Source of the DNA: Deltaproteobacteria bacterium
GTDB lineage: Bacteria; Myxococcota; UBA727; JABDBI01
NCBI GenBank assembly: GCA_016764955.1
Contig: JAESQZ010000041.1
Coordinates: 1-7,500 of the forward strand
Length of the DNA: 7,500 bases
Reading direction: 5' to 3'
Positions 1 to 7,152 of this stretch are shown in pieces. Numbering within the stretch: position 1 is the stretch's first letter; each line of letters opens with the position of its first letter. The translations under genes and the position numbers were made by a program. The notes beneath the pieces were generated by a model, which searched no databases, was not told the origin of the DNA, and saw nothing but the letters and a program-made list of their open reading frames with translations.

Positions 1-1079
1 GAAGCGCCATAACTATCAACTTCGTCAGTACGACAGCATTTGGTTGAGCCACCTGTTAAAACGGCGCAAATATATGATTGGCCCGATGAAGTGTCCTGAA
101 TAGAACCTTGCCATTCTGCAGGTATTGGTATTTCTTTTGCTGAGTTGTAGTGATTTTCTTCGTCAAAGCACTGTGCTGTTTGATCTAGGAAAATAATGCA
201 TACAGATACGACGCCCTCACTGATTAGTGTTGATATTGTGTGGGCGTTGTTTAGGTTTGGTACTTCCTCCCATTGTGTGTTGCCTTGGTATAAATCTTTT
301 TTATGTAGAGCGTTTGTGTTTTTGTCGATTACCCACAGGGTGCTGCTTGTGATTCCAAAATCTTTAACTGAGCCATGAACATGTGAAGGGGTAGGGGAAG
401 GCTGTATATGATGCCAACAGTATAAATCTCCAGAAACTGTTTGCGCACAAAAATCAAAATAGCTGGCTTTAATAGACTCAACAGGGCCAATATCAGAAAG
501 GCTTCCCAAGACCTTTTTACCAAAGTCCCAGTAAATAATATTTCGATTTTTTTTAGTTACAGCATAAAGAACTTGGTTTCCTATCTCGATATTGGTGACC
601 GGGCCTATTTTTTCTTTAGGTGGCAGGCTTTTCTCGTTGTGTTTTATTGTCCAGCATTCAAGCATGCTTTGCTTGTCGATAGCACATGAATAAAGCCGGT
701 TAATGGCTAATCGTTGGAAATTGTTGACCTTAAAATTTTTGGTTTCTTCTTGCTTTTCTTTTTTCTCACTACGCTTTTTGGCTTCTTGGCTCAAGCGTTC
801 TTTGGCCCAGGGGGTGATTTGTGACGCGTCGATGTTGTCTTTAAGAACATTGTCATAAGCTTGGCTAGCGATGAGCTTTTGGGAGTCAATCTGTGACTCG
901 CTTTCCAAAATAGGGTTAATGGCCTTGTTATTCTCAGCGCCGTCTATCATGCACAGCAAGTGGTCATCGTTGATAATTCGATGCTCCAACAACGTGGCTG
1001 TTAAGGCCAAGTAGTTGTCGGTTGGGGTGGGCTCAGCGAATGCTGTGATGCTGATTAATAATGCAAGTATGTATTTCAT
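1..1079 (-). CDS. Exported RCC1-like propeller protein, second tandem copy (3' end cut by window edge)
   Basis: The frame is open from an ATG at 1079 to base 1, giving 359 codons without a stop. Residues 1-15 (MKYILALLISITAFA, then E16) form a Sec signal peptide with a small-residue cleavage site. Residues 16-113 are charged, probably helical, and about 77% identical by eye to the gene upstream. From about residue 121 there are degenerate RCC1-type repeats; I count six. Four of them carry a cysteine pair: C132/C142, C211/C221, C294/C304 and C338/C348. Repeats two and four lack both cysteines. The last visible repeat aligns with the last repeat of the neighbour, so probably only about ten residues are missing. 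The start is 31 bp after the neighbour's stop. The ribosome binding site is weak: only an A-rich AAAAGAAAA tract lies upstream, so expression may be low or coupled. RCC1 propellers usually bind proteins or other ligands; the target here is unknown. Confidence 0.85.
   Translation of the reverse strand, partial: MKYILALLISITAFAEPTPTDNYLALTATLLEHRIINDDHLLCMIDGAENNKAINPILESESQIDSQKLIASQAYDNVLKDNIDASQITPWAKERLSQEAKKRSEKKEKQEETKNFKVNNFQRLAINRLYSCAIDKQSMLECWTIKHNEKSLPPKEKIGPVTNIEIGNQVLYAVTKKNRNIIYWDFGKKVLGSLSDIGPVESIKASYFDFCAQTVSGDLYCWHHIQPSPTPSHVHGSVKDFGITSSTLWVIDKNTNALHKKDLYQGNTQWEEVPNLNNAHTISTLISEGVVSVCIIFLDQTAQCFDEENHYNSAKEIPIPAEWQGSIQDTSSGQSYICAVLTGGSTKCCRTDEVDSYGA
741..1079 (-). repeat. Duplicated N-terminal coding segment, copy 2
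   Basis: This segment encodes residues 1-113 of the second RCC1-like protein and matches 1984-2322, offset by 1243 bp, without gaps at protein level. DNA identity is visible too: cattgtcataagcttggc occurs in both copies (849-866 and 2091-2108). Similarity falls sharply after residue 113, where the propeller begins. It marks a tandem gene duplication whose 5' parts stayed alike through selection or gene conversion. Confidence 0.85.
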
Positions 1080-1110
1080 AAAAAGTGTAATTTTTTCTTT
1101 TAAGAGGATT

Positions 1111-2322
1111 CTAAAATTTAGGTGGGTTAAGTACTCCATATCCATTGTGTATTCCTTGGCATTCAACCGAACCATCAATATGAAGGGCGCATGCAAAATT
1201 CCATCCTATACCGACTGAAATATATTCACCTTGAAAGTTGAGATCTGGATGTTTAAGATCGGTGAGTGTCGATCCTGATTGAGCTGAGTTGGGATCTAGG
1301 CAAGAAATTCGACCAGACAAGTGTAGCAAACAGACGGCAAACTCGGAAGATGAAATGGTTTCAACATCTTCAAAATCGAAAATATGACCAACCAGTGTGC
1401 ATCTGACGGAGTTTTCCCCGCTATTTTTTAGGCAGTAGTCATCTCTTACAGAGTGGCCTGTGAAACTAATAAATTCTGCACTGTTGAAATTTGGATATTT
1501 TGCCTGGCTGCTACATCTACTACCAGGTCGTGGTGTGAGTAACTGAATGCAGTATGGGTGGTGGGATGAATCATTATATTGCTTTGCGAGGAAGGCTTTT
1601 TTATCGTACCTACTTACGGTCGAGTACTCTGATACAGGCATCAGACCTCCATTGTAGTGCCACCAACAGATAATATCTTTGTTTTTTTGTTCTAAGCAGC
1701 TGTGTATTTTTCCGGGAAAAACGTTTGTGATGGGCGATGTGAAGTTGGGCAATTTAATTTTATCGTATTCTCGCCCCCAGCCTTTAATGAGTCCGTCAGG
1801 GGAGATTGCCATGGTGTATTCAGGGCCTGGGAAAATGGCTTGAACAGGTCCTAGGTTTTCTGGGACGGCCAGCTGATACAGATGATTATTCCCCCAACAT
1901 AGTACTTCTTCTGCTCGGCTCATTACGCAAGCATGATTATCTCCTACAGCAAGCCTATGGTGTTTATTTTTCCAAACGAGCCGAGATTCCTCTTGCTTCT
2001 CCCTCTTTTCGTCACGCTCTTTCGCTTCTTGCTTTAAGCATTCTTTGGCCCAAGGGGTGATTTGGGTGGCCTCGATGTGGTCTTTGAGAACATTGTCATA
2101 AGCTTGGCGTGCAATTTGTTTTTGGGAGTCGATTTGTGACTCGGTTTCCAAAATAGGGTTCATCGCTTTGCCTTTTTCAGCGCCGTCAATCATGCGCAGC
2201 AGATGCTCGTCATCTATAGTGTGCAGCTCGAGTAACTTGGCTGTTAATGCTAGGTAGTTGTCCGTTGGGGTAGTGTCAGCGAATGCAGTGATGCTGAGTA
2301 ATATTGGTAAGATGTATTTCAT
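1111..2322 (-). CDS. Exported RCC1-like seven-bladed propeller protein
   Basis: The protein has 403 residues. I chose the ATG at 2322 because GGAG lies 6 nt upstream and it opens directly into a signal peptide (MKYILPILLSITAFA, then D16). A TTG four codons earlier is in frame but overlaps that ribosome binding site. Residues 16-114 are a charged, probably helical domain ending in a K/E/R-rich stretch. Residues 121-403 hold seven degenerate RCC1-type repeats, the number expected for a complete RCC1 propeller. Six repeats have a cysteine pair 10-12 residues apart (C132/C142, C209/C219, C258/C270, C297/C308, C331/C341, C378/C388), and the second repeat has neither. Motifs such as CWG and DGSVEC are typical of bacterial exported RCC1 proteins. 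The gene follows the VWA gene by 15 bp and is probably co-transcribed. A binding or recognition role is inferred; no enzymatic motif is visible. Confidence 0.88.
   Translation of the reverse strand: MKYILPILLSITAFADTTPTDNYLALTAKLLELHTIDDEHLLRMIDGAEKGKAMNPILETESQIDSQKQIARQAYDNVLKDHIEATQITPWAKECLKQEAKERDEKREKQEESRLVWKNKHHRLAVGDNHACVMSRAEEVLCWGNNHLYQLAVPENLGPVQAIFPGPEYTMAISPDGLIKGWGREYDKIKLPNFTSPITNVFPGKIHSCLEQKNKDIICWWHYNGGLMPVSEYSTVSRYDKKAFLAKQYNDSSHHPYCIQLLTPRPGSRCSSQAKYPNFNSAEFISFTGHSVRDDYCLKNSGENSVRCTLVGHIFDFEDVETISSSEFAVCLLHLSGRISCLDPNSAQSGSTLTDLKHPDLNFQGEYISVGIGWNFACALHIDGSVECQGIHNGYGVLNPPKF
1984..2322 (-). repeat. Duplicated N-terminal coding segment, copy 1
   Basis: This is the partner of 741-1079. 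It encodes the signal peptide and N-terminal helical domain of the first RCC1-like protein. About 26 of 112 aligned residues differ, with no gaps, whereas the propellers that follow are only weakly alike. Confidence 0.85.
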
Positions 2323-2328
2323 TATAAA

Positions 2329-2332
2329 CTCC
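2329..2332 (-). promoter_or_regulatory. Ribosome binding site of the first RCC1-like gene
   Basis: GGAG on the minus strand is separated by 6 nt from the ATG at 2322. It lies in the 15-bp gap after the VWA gene and decides between this ATG and the in-frame TTG at 2334, which would overlap it. Confidence 0.8.
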
Positions 2333-2337
2333 AAAAA

Positions 2338-5300
2338 TTAAGGGCAGCCCAAGGGGCCCATTCCAGCGGCGTGGCACAAGTAATGTTTGAACTCAGTTTG
2401 TTCGTTTTGACTGAGTTCAGAAAAACGGATTCCAGTAATCTTTTCAGAATGATTAAAAATATCATCTGAAATTCGAGATTTGAGATTTAAAGTTTTATCG
2501 TTGTCGAGCACTCGAATGTAACCGGTTTTTCGCAAATCTTGAATCCAGGTTTCAAGTGGGCGTTCAGTGGATTCAGGTCGATTCCAAGATAGGGTTTCAA
2601 GTGAATATAAATGCTGGCTGGGCTGTGTGTACTTGTGGCTAATTTGAACTTGGCTGACAAACTGAGCTAATTGTTTGGCTGCATCTCGGAGTCTTAGTTC
2701 GGTGCTTGGTGGCAAATCACGAGCGTTCTTATCAGTATAGATTTCACCAGGTTTAGAGCCTGCTAATGGCGCTTCAGCTTTTCGAAGTAATTCGCTCATT
2801 TTGTTGTGATCAAAATGTCTGTAAAAACCTTGTTCGATGCCAACTTTTTGAGATTCTTGAACAAACTTGATGAGTTCATCATTGGTGCTTCCAATTGCCA
2901 CAAACATGATTTGGAGCGGCGTGCTTCTGTCGATAGCATTGCGTGCTTCTGATAGAGCAGGGATATCTAAGTCTGACATTCCATCGGTCATCAACACAAT
3001 ATTGGCTGCAGCTAAAGGCTCGCCAGAGCGACGTTCGGCATCGGCAATTAAGGCCATGGCTTGGATAAGCGCTTTTTGGATATCTGTGCCGCCGCTGTCA
3101 TGATCTAATTTGCGTTGATAGTCGTTAAGAATTTCCAGGGCTTCTGCAGTGTTGGTAACTTTTTTAGGCTCTCCTACTTCATGGTGAAAAGGTACCAGTA
3201 CTACCTGGTGTCGGTGGGCGCCACTAGGGGATAAGTCGCTGATGGCTCGGGCGGTAAAAGCTGAAATAAGTCCTGCTTGGAATTTAAGTGGGTCGCCTGA
3301 CATGCTGCCAGAGACATCATAAAGAACAACCGTAATACGCTCAGCGTCATCTTTGCCAAAACCAGTAGGCACTTGTAAGCGTTGGCGGTGTACTTGTGAG
3401 TAAGCAGTGCCTTCACGCCAGTTTTGCTCGTGGCTTTTGCCTGGCTGGCCTAAGGCGGCTCGCAGCAAATCAACTGGCTTTTGCACAGGCAGTAATTCAC
3501 GACCGACTGGTTTATTGCTGTCGCGTTGCCAGGTCATAACTTCTTCGTACTCAGGCCTTGGGGTTGAGTTTAAAACAAAGTCAGTGAGTGGCATTAAAAG
3601 GCTCAAAAGCTTTAAATCATTCATAGAACCACTTTTAAGTAAGCGCGCTACTTCACGAGTTGCTTGGTTAAGGCCAACTTGGTTTAAGTTATGTTTTTGA
3701 CTTAAAAGCGTATGGATAATCCAAGGCAGCGAGTTATAAAACTCAGCAACCATGGCGATGTCTTGAGAGTCCAGGGGAGCTAAGCCATAGATTTCACGTT
3801 GAGCGGCAGTTAAGCTGGCAATGAGTTCACTAGGGGCAGGGCCATCTAAGAGTTGCCCGTAGCCTTTTAGGGCTTCAGTTAGGCGATAAAGATCGTTGTA
3901 GGTCTTGGCGAGATCACGCGTTTGGAGTTGGGCTATGATTTCATCTAGCCAAACTTTAAGCGGTGGGTGTCGTTTTTCATGAATCACCAGCTGCTCCTGA
4001 ATTAAGCTTCTAAGCTCAGCATTAGAGCTCAAAAATTGTTTGGCTTGATCGAGTTTTTCAAAAATCGTGTTGCCGTCGAGCGTTGGATCTAGAATTAGCT
4101 TGGCTAACACACGGATAAATCGCTCGCGTAGAGGGCTTCTATCTTCGGAAGGATCCAGTTCAAGTGAGCCAAGCGTTAGTTGATTAGCCAGCTCTTCTGA
4201 GTCCATCTGTGGGTCAGCGCTATTAGTGGAATTGCTATCGGTTGAATTACTGTCGGTGGAATTCGAGTCGGTTTCGTTTCCAGCCCCATCTTGCTTGTCT
4301 TGTTCAGGTGGCTCATCAGATTGCGGCTGATCATCTAAGCTTCTATCTGAAAACTCATCTTTCTCGCCTTCTCCTTTTTTATCTTCTTTCTTGTCTTTTT
4401 TAACAGGGGTTGGGTCAAAGACTTGCCATTTGCCGTCGATATAGGCCTCTACCCAAGTATGCGCATCGCCAGGTTGGACTAGATAACTTTTTTGGTCTTT
4501 GCCAGAGCCATGCTTTTTGCCTCTAAAACCAGAAACGGGTCGAGCAGGGATTTGATAGACATCTCTTAAAATGCCGACCATGAGATACGCTGCCATATCG
4601 CACTGAAATGCACCGGAATTTAAAGCATCAACAGGATCTGTCTCGGGTTTAGGGCCAACGCTATAAAGATATTTAAGGGCGATATGATTTTGGATGGCTT
4701 TAGCAGTTTGAAGATCGCTGCCAAATTCTTTGTTGAGTAATTCGTTCCGAATTAAGGCTGGGAATTCAGACTTTGAAAAACCAACAGGTCGTATATAAAT
4801 TTCTCGAACCATTGGGCTCAAGGTAGACGATTGAACTTCACGCACTGGAATGCTTATAGAGTCGAGTGGTTTTGTTGTGGTGAGTATATAAAGACCTTTG
4901 GCGTCACGCGTGATTTCAGCGCGGGTGTCTTCGGGCTGCAGTGGTTCAAAGCCGGCTGGTATGAATAGTTTGATGCTTGTTTGGCCTAAAGTATGAATTA
5001 TTAGTGTTTTACCTGTAAGTTGATACTTGGATGGTTTGGGTAAGGCTATAAGCCAATCGATGCTCTTAAACGGGTGTGCCGCATGTCTCACAACCTCGGC
5101 ATAACTGCGTTGACCGAAGTAGGGCGTGGCAAAGTTAGCTTCAGCTAAAATCACCTGATCTTCTTTTTTACCAGGTTGTTTGTCGCCTGTTTCTTTGGTG
5201 CTTGGTTTATAGTCTTCTGGCAACTCAGGATGCTGAGGCGGTTGTTTTTGTTGCTCTTGCTCTTCTTGCTTGGTGTTCTCGTCTTCAGCAGGTTTGCCAT

Positions 5301-5715
5301 CTCTATCAACAGTTTGAGTGGGTAACTCAAAGCGTGCGAGATAATCTCGAAGATAAGCAAGCGCAAGCCAGTTAGACTGCTTTTCAATGTGCTTATAGCC
5401 GCTAGAGCTAATCACTTTTTGAGCATCATCGAGAACATGACTAACTAGAGCCGTGTCTAACTCTTGGGACTGCGCATGAAAGTGAATCAGCGCATCGCTA
5501 ACAAGAGCTAGTGGCGTATTCTCACCACGAGCTTTTTTGAGGTCTTTGAAAATGCGATGCCCGCTCTCGAGGTTATAAGCTTCGATGAAGGGGTCTACAA
5601 AGGGAAACAAATCCGCTTCATAGGTCTTCATGAGCGCATGAACCTGCTGAATAGGCTTATTATCAGCCAGCACGCTACTGGCTGCGAGCATTAATGCAAG
5701 AACAGCGATTCTCAT
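2338..5715 (-). CDS. Exported transglutaminase-like / VWA domain protein
   Basis: The protein has 1125 residues. Residues 1-17 are a signal peptide (cleavage after SSVLA). A helical region follows to about 130, then a Q/E/P/K-rich linker (about 138-188), then a likely beta-rich segment (about 190-310). The transglutaminase-like core spans about 325-440 with Cys372 (FQCDMAAY), His419 (DAHTWVEAY) and Asp434 (FDPTP) as the expected triad. A hydrophilic linker (about 438-505) contains STDSN repeats. Residues about 510-720 look helical. The VWA domain spans about 794-960 with an intact MIDAS: D800-x-S802-x-S804, T877 in GGTD, and D911 in TDG. The C-terminus ends with C1114 and C1124. An AAGGAG site lies 8 nt before the ATG, inside the end of the ATPase gene. 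VWA proteins are the usual partners of MoxR ATPases, so this is the likely partner of the upstream gene product. Whether the transglutaminase domain cross-links, cleaves amides or is only structural cannot be told. Confidence 0.92.
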   Translation of the reverse strand: MRIAVLALMLAASSVLADNKPIQQVHALMKTYEADLFPFVDPFIEAYNLESGHRIFKDLKKARGENTPLALVSDALIHFHAQSQELDTALVSHVLDDAQKVISSSGYKHIEKQSNWLALAYLRDYLARFELPTQTVDRDGKPAEDENTKQEEQEQQKQPPQHPELPEDYKPSTKETGDKQPGKKEDQVILAEANFATPYFGQRSYAEVVRHAAHPFKSIDWLIALPKPSKYQLTGKTLIIHTLGQTSIKLFIPAGFEPLQPEDTRAEITRDAKGLYILTTTKPLDSISIPVREVQSSTLSPMVREIYIRPVGFSKSEFPALIRNELLNKEFGSDLQTAKAIQNHIALKYLYSVGPKPETDPVDALNSGAFQCDMAAYLMVGILRDVYQIPARPVSGFRGKKHGSGKDQKSYLVQPGDAHTWVEAYIDGKWQVFDPTPVKKDKKEDKKGEGEKDEFSDRSLDDQPQSDEPPEQDKQDGAGNETDSNSTDSNSTDSNSTNSADPQMDSEELANQLTLGSLELDPSEDRSPLRERFIRVLAKLILDPTLDGNTIFEKLDQAKQFLSSNAELRSLIQEQLVIHEKRHPPLKVWLDEIIAQLQTRDLAKTYNDLYRLTEALKGYGQLLDGPAPSELIASLTAAQREIYGLAPLDSQDIAMVAEFYNSLPWIIHTLLSQKHNLNQVGLNQATREVARLLKSGSMNDLKLLSLLMPLTDFVLNSTPRPEYEEVMTWQRDSNKPVGRELLPVQKPVDLLRAALGQPGKSHEQNWREGTAYSQVHRQRLQVPTGFGKDDAERITVVLYDVSGSMSGDPLKFQAGLISAFTARAISDLSPSGAHRHQVVLVPFHHEVGEPKKVTNTAEALEILNDYQRKLDHDSGGTDIQKALIQAMALIADAERRSGEPLAAANIVLMTDGMSDLDIPALSEARNAIDRSTPLQIMFVAIGSTNDELIKFVQESQKVGIEQGFYRHFDHNKMSELLRKAEAPLAGSKPGEIYTDKNARDLPPSTELRLRDAAKQLAQFVSQVQISHKYTQPSQHLYSLETLSWNRPESTERPLETWIQDLRKTGYIRVLDNDKTLNLKSRISDDIFNHSEKITGIRFSELSQNEQTEFKHYLCHAAGMGPLGCP
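4226..4270 (-). repeat. Three tandem 15-bp units inside the VWA gene
   Basis: Units at 4226-4240, 4241-4255 and 4256-4270 (plus strand gtggaattgctatcg, gttgaattactgtcg, gtggaattcgagtcg) encode the pentapeptide repeats D-S-N-S-T in the flexible linker between the transglutaminase-like and helical parts. The units differ mostly at silent positions, so the array is not very recent. Fifteen bp is a multiple of three, so copy-number change would keep the frame. Confidence 0.85.
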
Positions 5716-5720
5716 AAGAG

Positions 5721-7118
5721 CTACTCCTTAGAGGGCATAACTAAAAGTTCGAAGTCTTTAGACTCTGCTAATGAGCTGGTAAATGGCGCGAGATTAGCAG
5801 AAATCTTTTGGATATCGGTGATTCGCTTCAAATAAGCAGCTTTAAAACGCTCTTGCTCTGCAGCAATATTTTGGAGCATTTTTGACTCGCGCGCATCTCT
5901 GGCAGACTCAGCAGAAAGCTTAGTCCCAAATTGAAGTTCTAGTTTGCCATCATCGTTTTTGAACAAAGAGGCTTTACCCATGCTTGGAGTGGTGGCAATT
6001 AAATAGATTCGCCAAAGGGAAGTTGGCCCTAAGTTAATTTGTTTTTGGGTCATTTTTTCAAGATCTTCATTGTTAGCCCAGGGTGACAATAAGAAGTCGA
6101 CCATGGCAGACATCTGAACCGACTCTGGGATTTGGCCACGCAAACGCTCGGTCCAGTCACAAGAAGGGAAGTACACAAATGGCTCGTTGTAACGATCTTT
6201 TTGATGTTTAAGCTCAGAGTCGCGCACTGCTTCGTTGGTACACTTTCTTAAATCGTTGGCTAGCTCGTTATAGGCAGTTAAGAATTCTGGTGTTTTGACG
6301 AACAAAACTCGTGAAAAACGGCGCAGGTTTTCCCAGTTAACGATGTCGGGTTTTTCATGAGTGGTTTCATTGCAAGCGTTTAACGCCTCGCAGCGTAATT
6401 TCTTGTCGCGTCTGGCATCGAGTTCTGCTTGCGAATTGGGATCTAGCCAGTTGTATACGAAGCCCTTAAATTGAAAACGATTGAGCAAAGCAGGGGCTGT
6501 TGTACGTTGACCAGACTCTAGGAACTGCTGAAAGATTTCAGGCAAAATGGCGTTACTGGTCGCGAACACGCTCTCGGTCTTGACCTTAATTGTTTCTCCA
6601 CCGGCCATGACTTCACGTTCGTTTAAAAGGCTTAAAAGTGTTGCCAAGACAGCTGGGTTTCCTTTTTCGATTTCGTCCAAGAGGCCGACTCTAAAATTAG
6701 CTAAACTGGTTGCTGTATTAAGGATATATTTACCTTGTTTGGCAGCTTCAAAATCCTGGCCTCCAATCAAAGCTTGCTCGCCCATCATTTGGTGCATTTG
6801 GAGCTTAAAAGTAACTTCTGCTTCGCCTGAAAATAGCCAATTTACAAAGGCTGACTTAGCACCACCTGGGGGCCCATAAAGGAACATATTGGATTTAAGC
6901 ATTCGAGCCACTGTGGCAGCATGGTGGATATTGCCTAAGCCCTTGAATTCAAGCTCAAAAAGCCTATCGCGCTGTCTCAAAGCATCACGGGCTGCTTTGA
7001 GCTCTGTAAGACCATGTTCTGTAAGTTCTTGATATTCAAGGCCTTTGTGTTTGAAGAGAGGGGTTTCAGCAAACACAGATGAACAGATAATAGATAAGGT
7101 TAATAGATATTTAAGCAT
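5721..7118 (-). CDS. RavA/MoxR-type AAA+ ATPase with a signal peptide
   Basis: The protein has 465 residues. Residues 1-17 (MLKYLLTLSIICSSVFA, then E18) make a convincing Sec signal peptide. The AAA+ core starts near residue 40: Walker A GPPGGAKS (82-89), Walker B VGLLDEI (144-150), sensor 1 SN (188-189), and an arginine-finger candidate R214 in ALLNRF. The GPPGxAKS form and the LDEI/LLSLLNER context resemble E. coli RavA. The C-terminal half is helical and ends with a charged, possibly coiled-coil segment (about 401-445). Family members remodel protein complexes with VWA partners, and such a gene follows after 5 bp. It is odd that a seemingly active ATPase is marked for export from the ATP-containing compartment. 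No Shine-Dalgarno precedes the ATG. In-frame alternatives early in the gene are GTG at codon 15 and TTG at codon 47, neither with a better site; the TTG would cut into the AAA+ core. Confidence 0.92.
   Translation of the reverse strand: MLKYLLTLSIICSSVFAETPLFKHKGLEYQELTEHGLTELKAARDALRQRDRLFELEFKGLGNIHHAATVARMLKSNMFLYGPPGGAKSAFVNWLFSGEAEVTFKLQMHQMMGEQALIGGQDFEAAKQGKYILNTATSLANFRVGLLDEIEKGNPAVLATLLSLLNEREVMAGGETIKVKTESVFATSNAILPEIFQQFLESGQRTTAPALLNRFQFKGFVYNWLDPNSQAELDARRDKKLRCEALNACNETTHEKPDIVNWENLRRFSRVLFVKTPEFLTAYNELANDLRKCTNEAVRDSELKHQKDRYNEPFVYFPSCDWTERLRGQIPESVQMSAMVDFLLSPWANNEDLEKMTQKQINLGPTSLWRIYLIATTPSMGKASLFKNDDGKLELQFGTKLSAESARDARESKMLQNIAAEQERFKAAYLKRITDIQKISANLAPFTSSLAESKDFELLVMPSKE
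5724..5729 (-). promoter_or_regulatory. Ribosome binding site of the transglutaminase/VWA gene
   Basis: AAGGAG on the minus strand lies 8 nt before the ATG at 5715. It is formed by the last two sense codons (Lys-Glu) of the ATPase gene, just before its TAG. Ribosomes finishing the ATPase therefore pass over this site, so translation of the two genes is probably coupled. Confidence 0.85.
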
Positions 7119-7124
7119 TTGGTT

Positions 7125-7152
7125 ATATTATGTTATTTAGCCACCCTGTCAA
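7125..7152 (-). promoter_or_regulatory. Proximal sigma70-like promoter of the operon
   Basis: On the minus strand a perfect TTGACA (-35, 7147-7152) is followed after 16 bp by TAATAT (-10, 7125-7130, matching TAnnnT). Initiation about 7 nt downstream would fall at or next to the A of the ATPase start codon (7118). That would give a leaderless message, consistent with the lack of a Shine-Dalgarno. The site is read by eye and not tested. Confidence 0.5.

Larger units (their letters stand above)
1..7118 (-). other. Probable four-gene operon of exported proteins
   Basis: ATPase, transglutaminase/VWA protein and two RCC1-like proteins lie in the same direction with gaps of 5, 15 and 31 bp and no intrinsic terminator visible between them. 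All four products begin with signal peptides. The promoter is probably in 7119-7190. The operon may continue beyond the left edge. Confidence 0.8.

Noticed and set aside
441..689. Plus-strand open frame of 82 codons
   Set aside because: It is antisense to the second RCC1-like gene, whose frame is supported by its paralogue and by the spaced cysteine pairs.
1080..1110. Separate promoter or terminator between the two RCC1-like genes
   Set aside because: The 31-bp gap is A/T-rich with only a 5-bp AAAAG/CTTTT complementarity; no -35/-10 pair or GC-rich stem is present.
2323..2334. TTG start four codons upstream for the first RCC1-like gene
   Set aside because: It would overlap the GGAG ribosome binding site and put M-E-F-I before the signal peptide; the ATG at 2322 has ideal spacing.
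3201..3700. Open frames at 3201-3416 (minus) and 3407-3700 (plus)
   Set aside because: Both fall inside the transglutaminase/VWA gene in other frames and have no family motifs.
5151..5387. Minus-strand open frame of 78 codons rich in Lys and Asn
   Set aside because: It is an alternative-frame reading of the Q/E/P/K-rich linker of the VWA protein; low-complexity DNA readily gives such frames.
6547..6879. Plus-strand open frame of 110 codons
   Set aside because: It lies wholly antisense to the Walker A/B region of the ATPase gene, has no recognisable domain, and its length is explained by codon constraint on the opposite strand.
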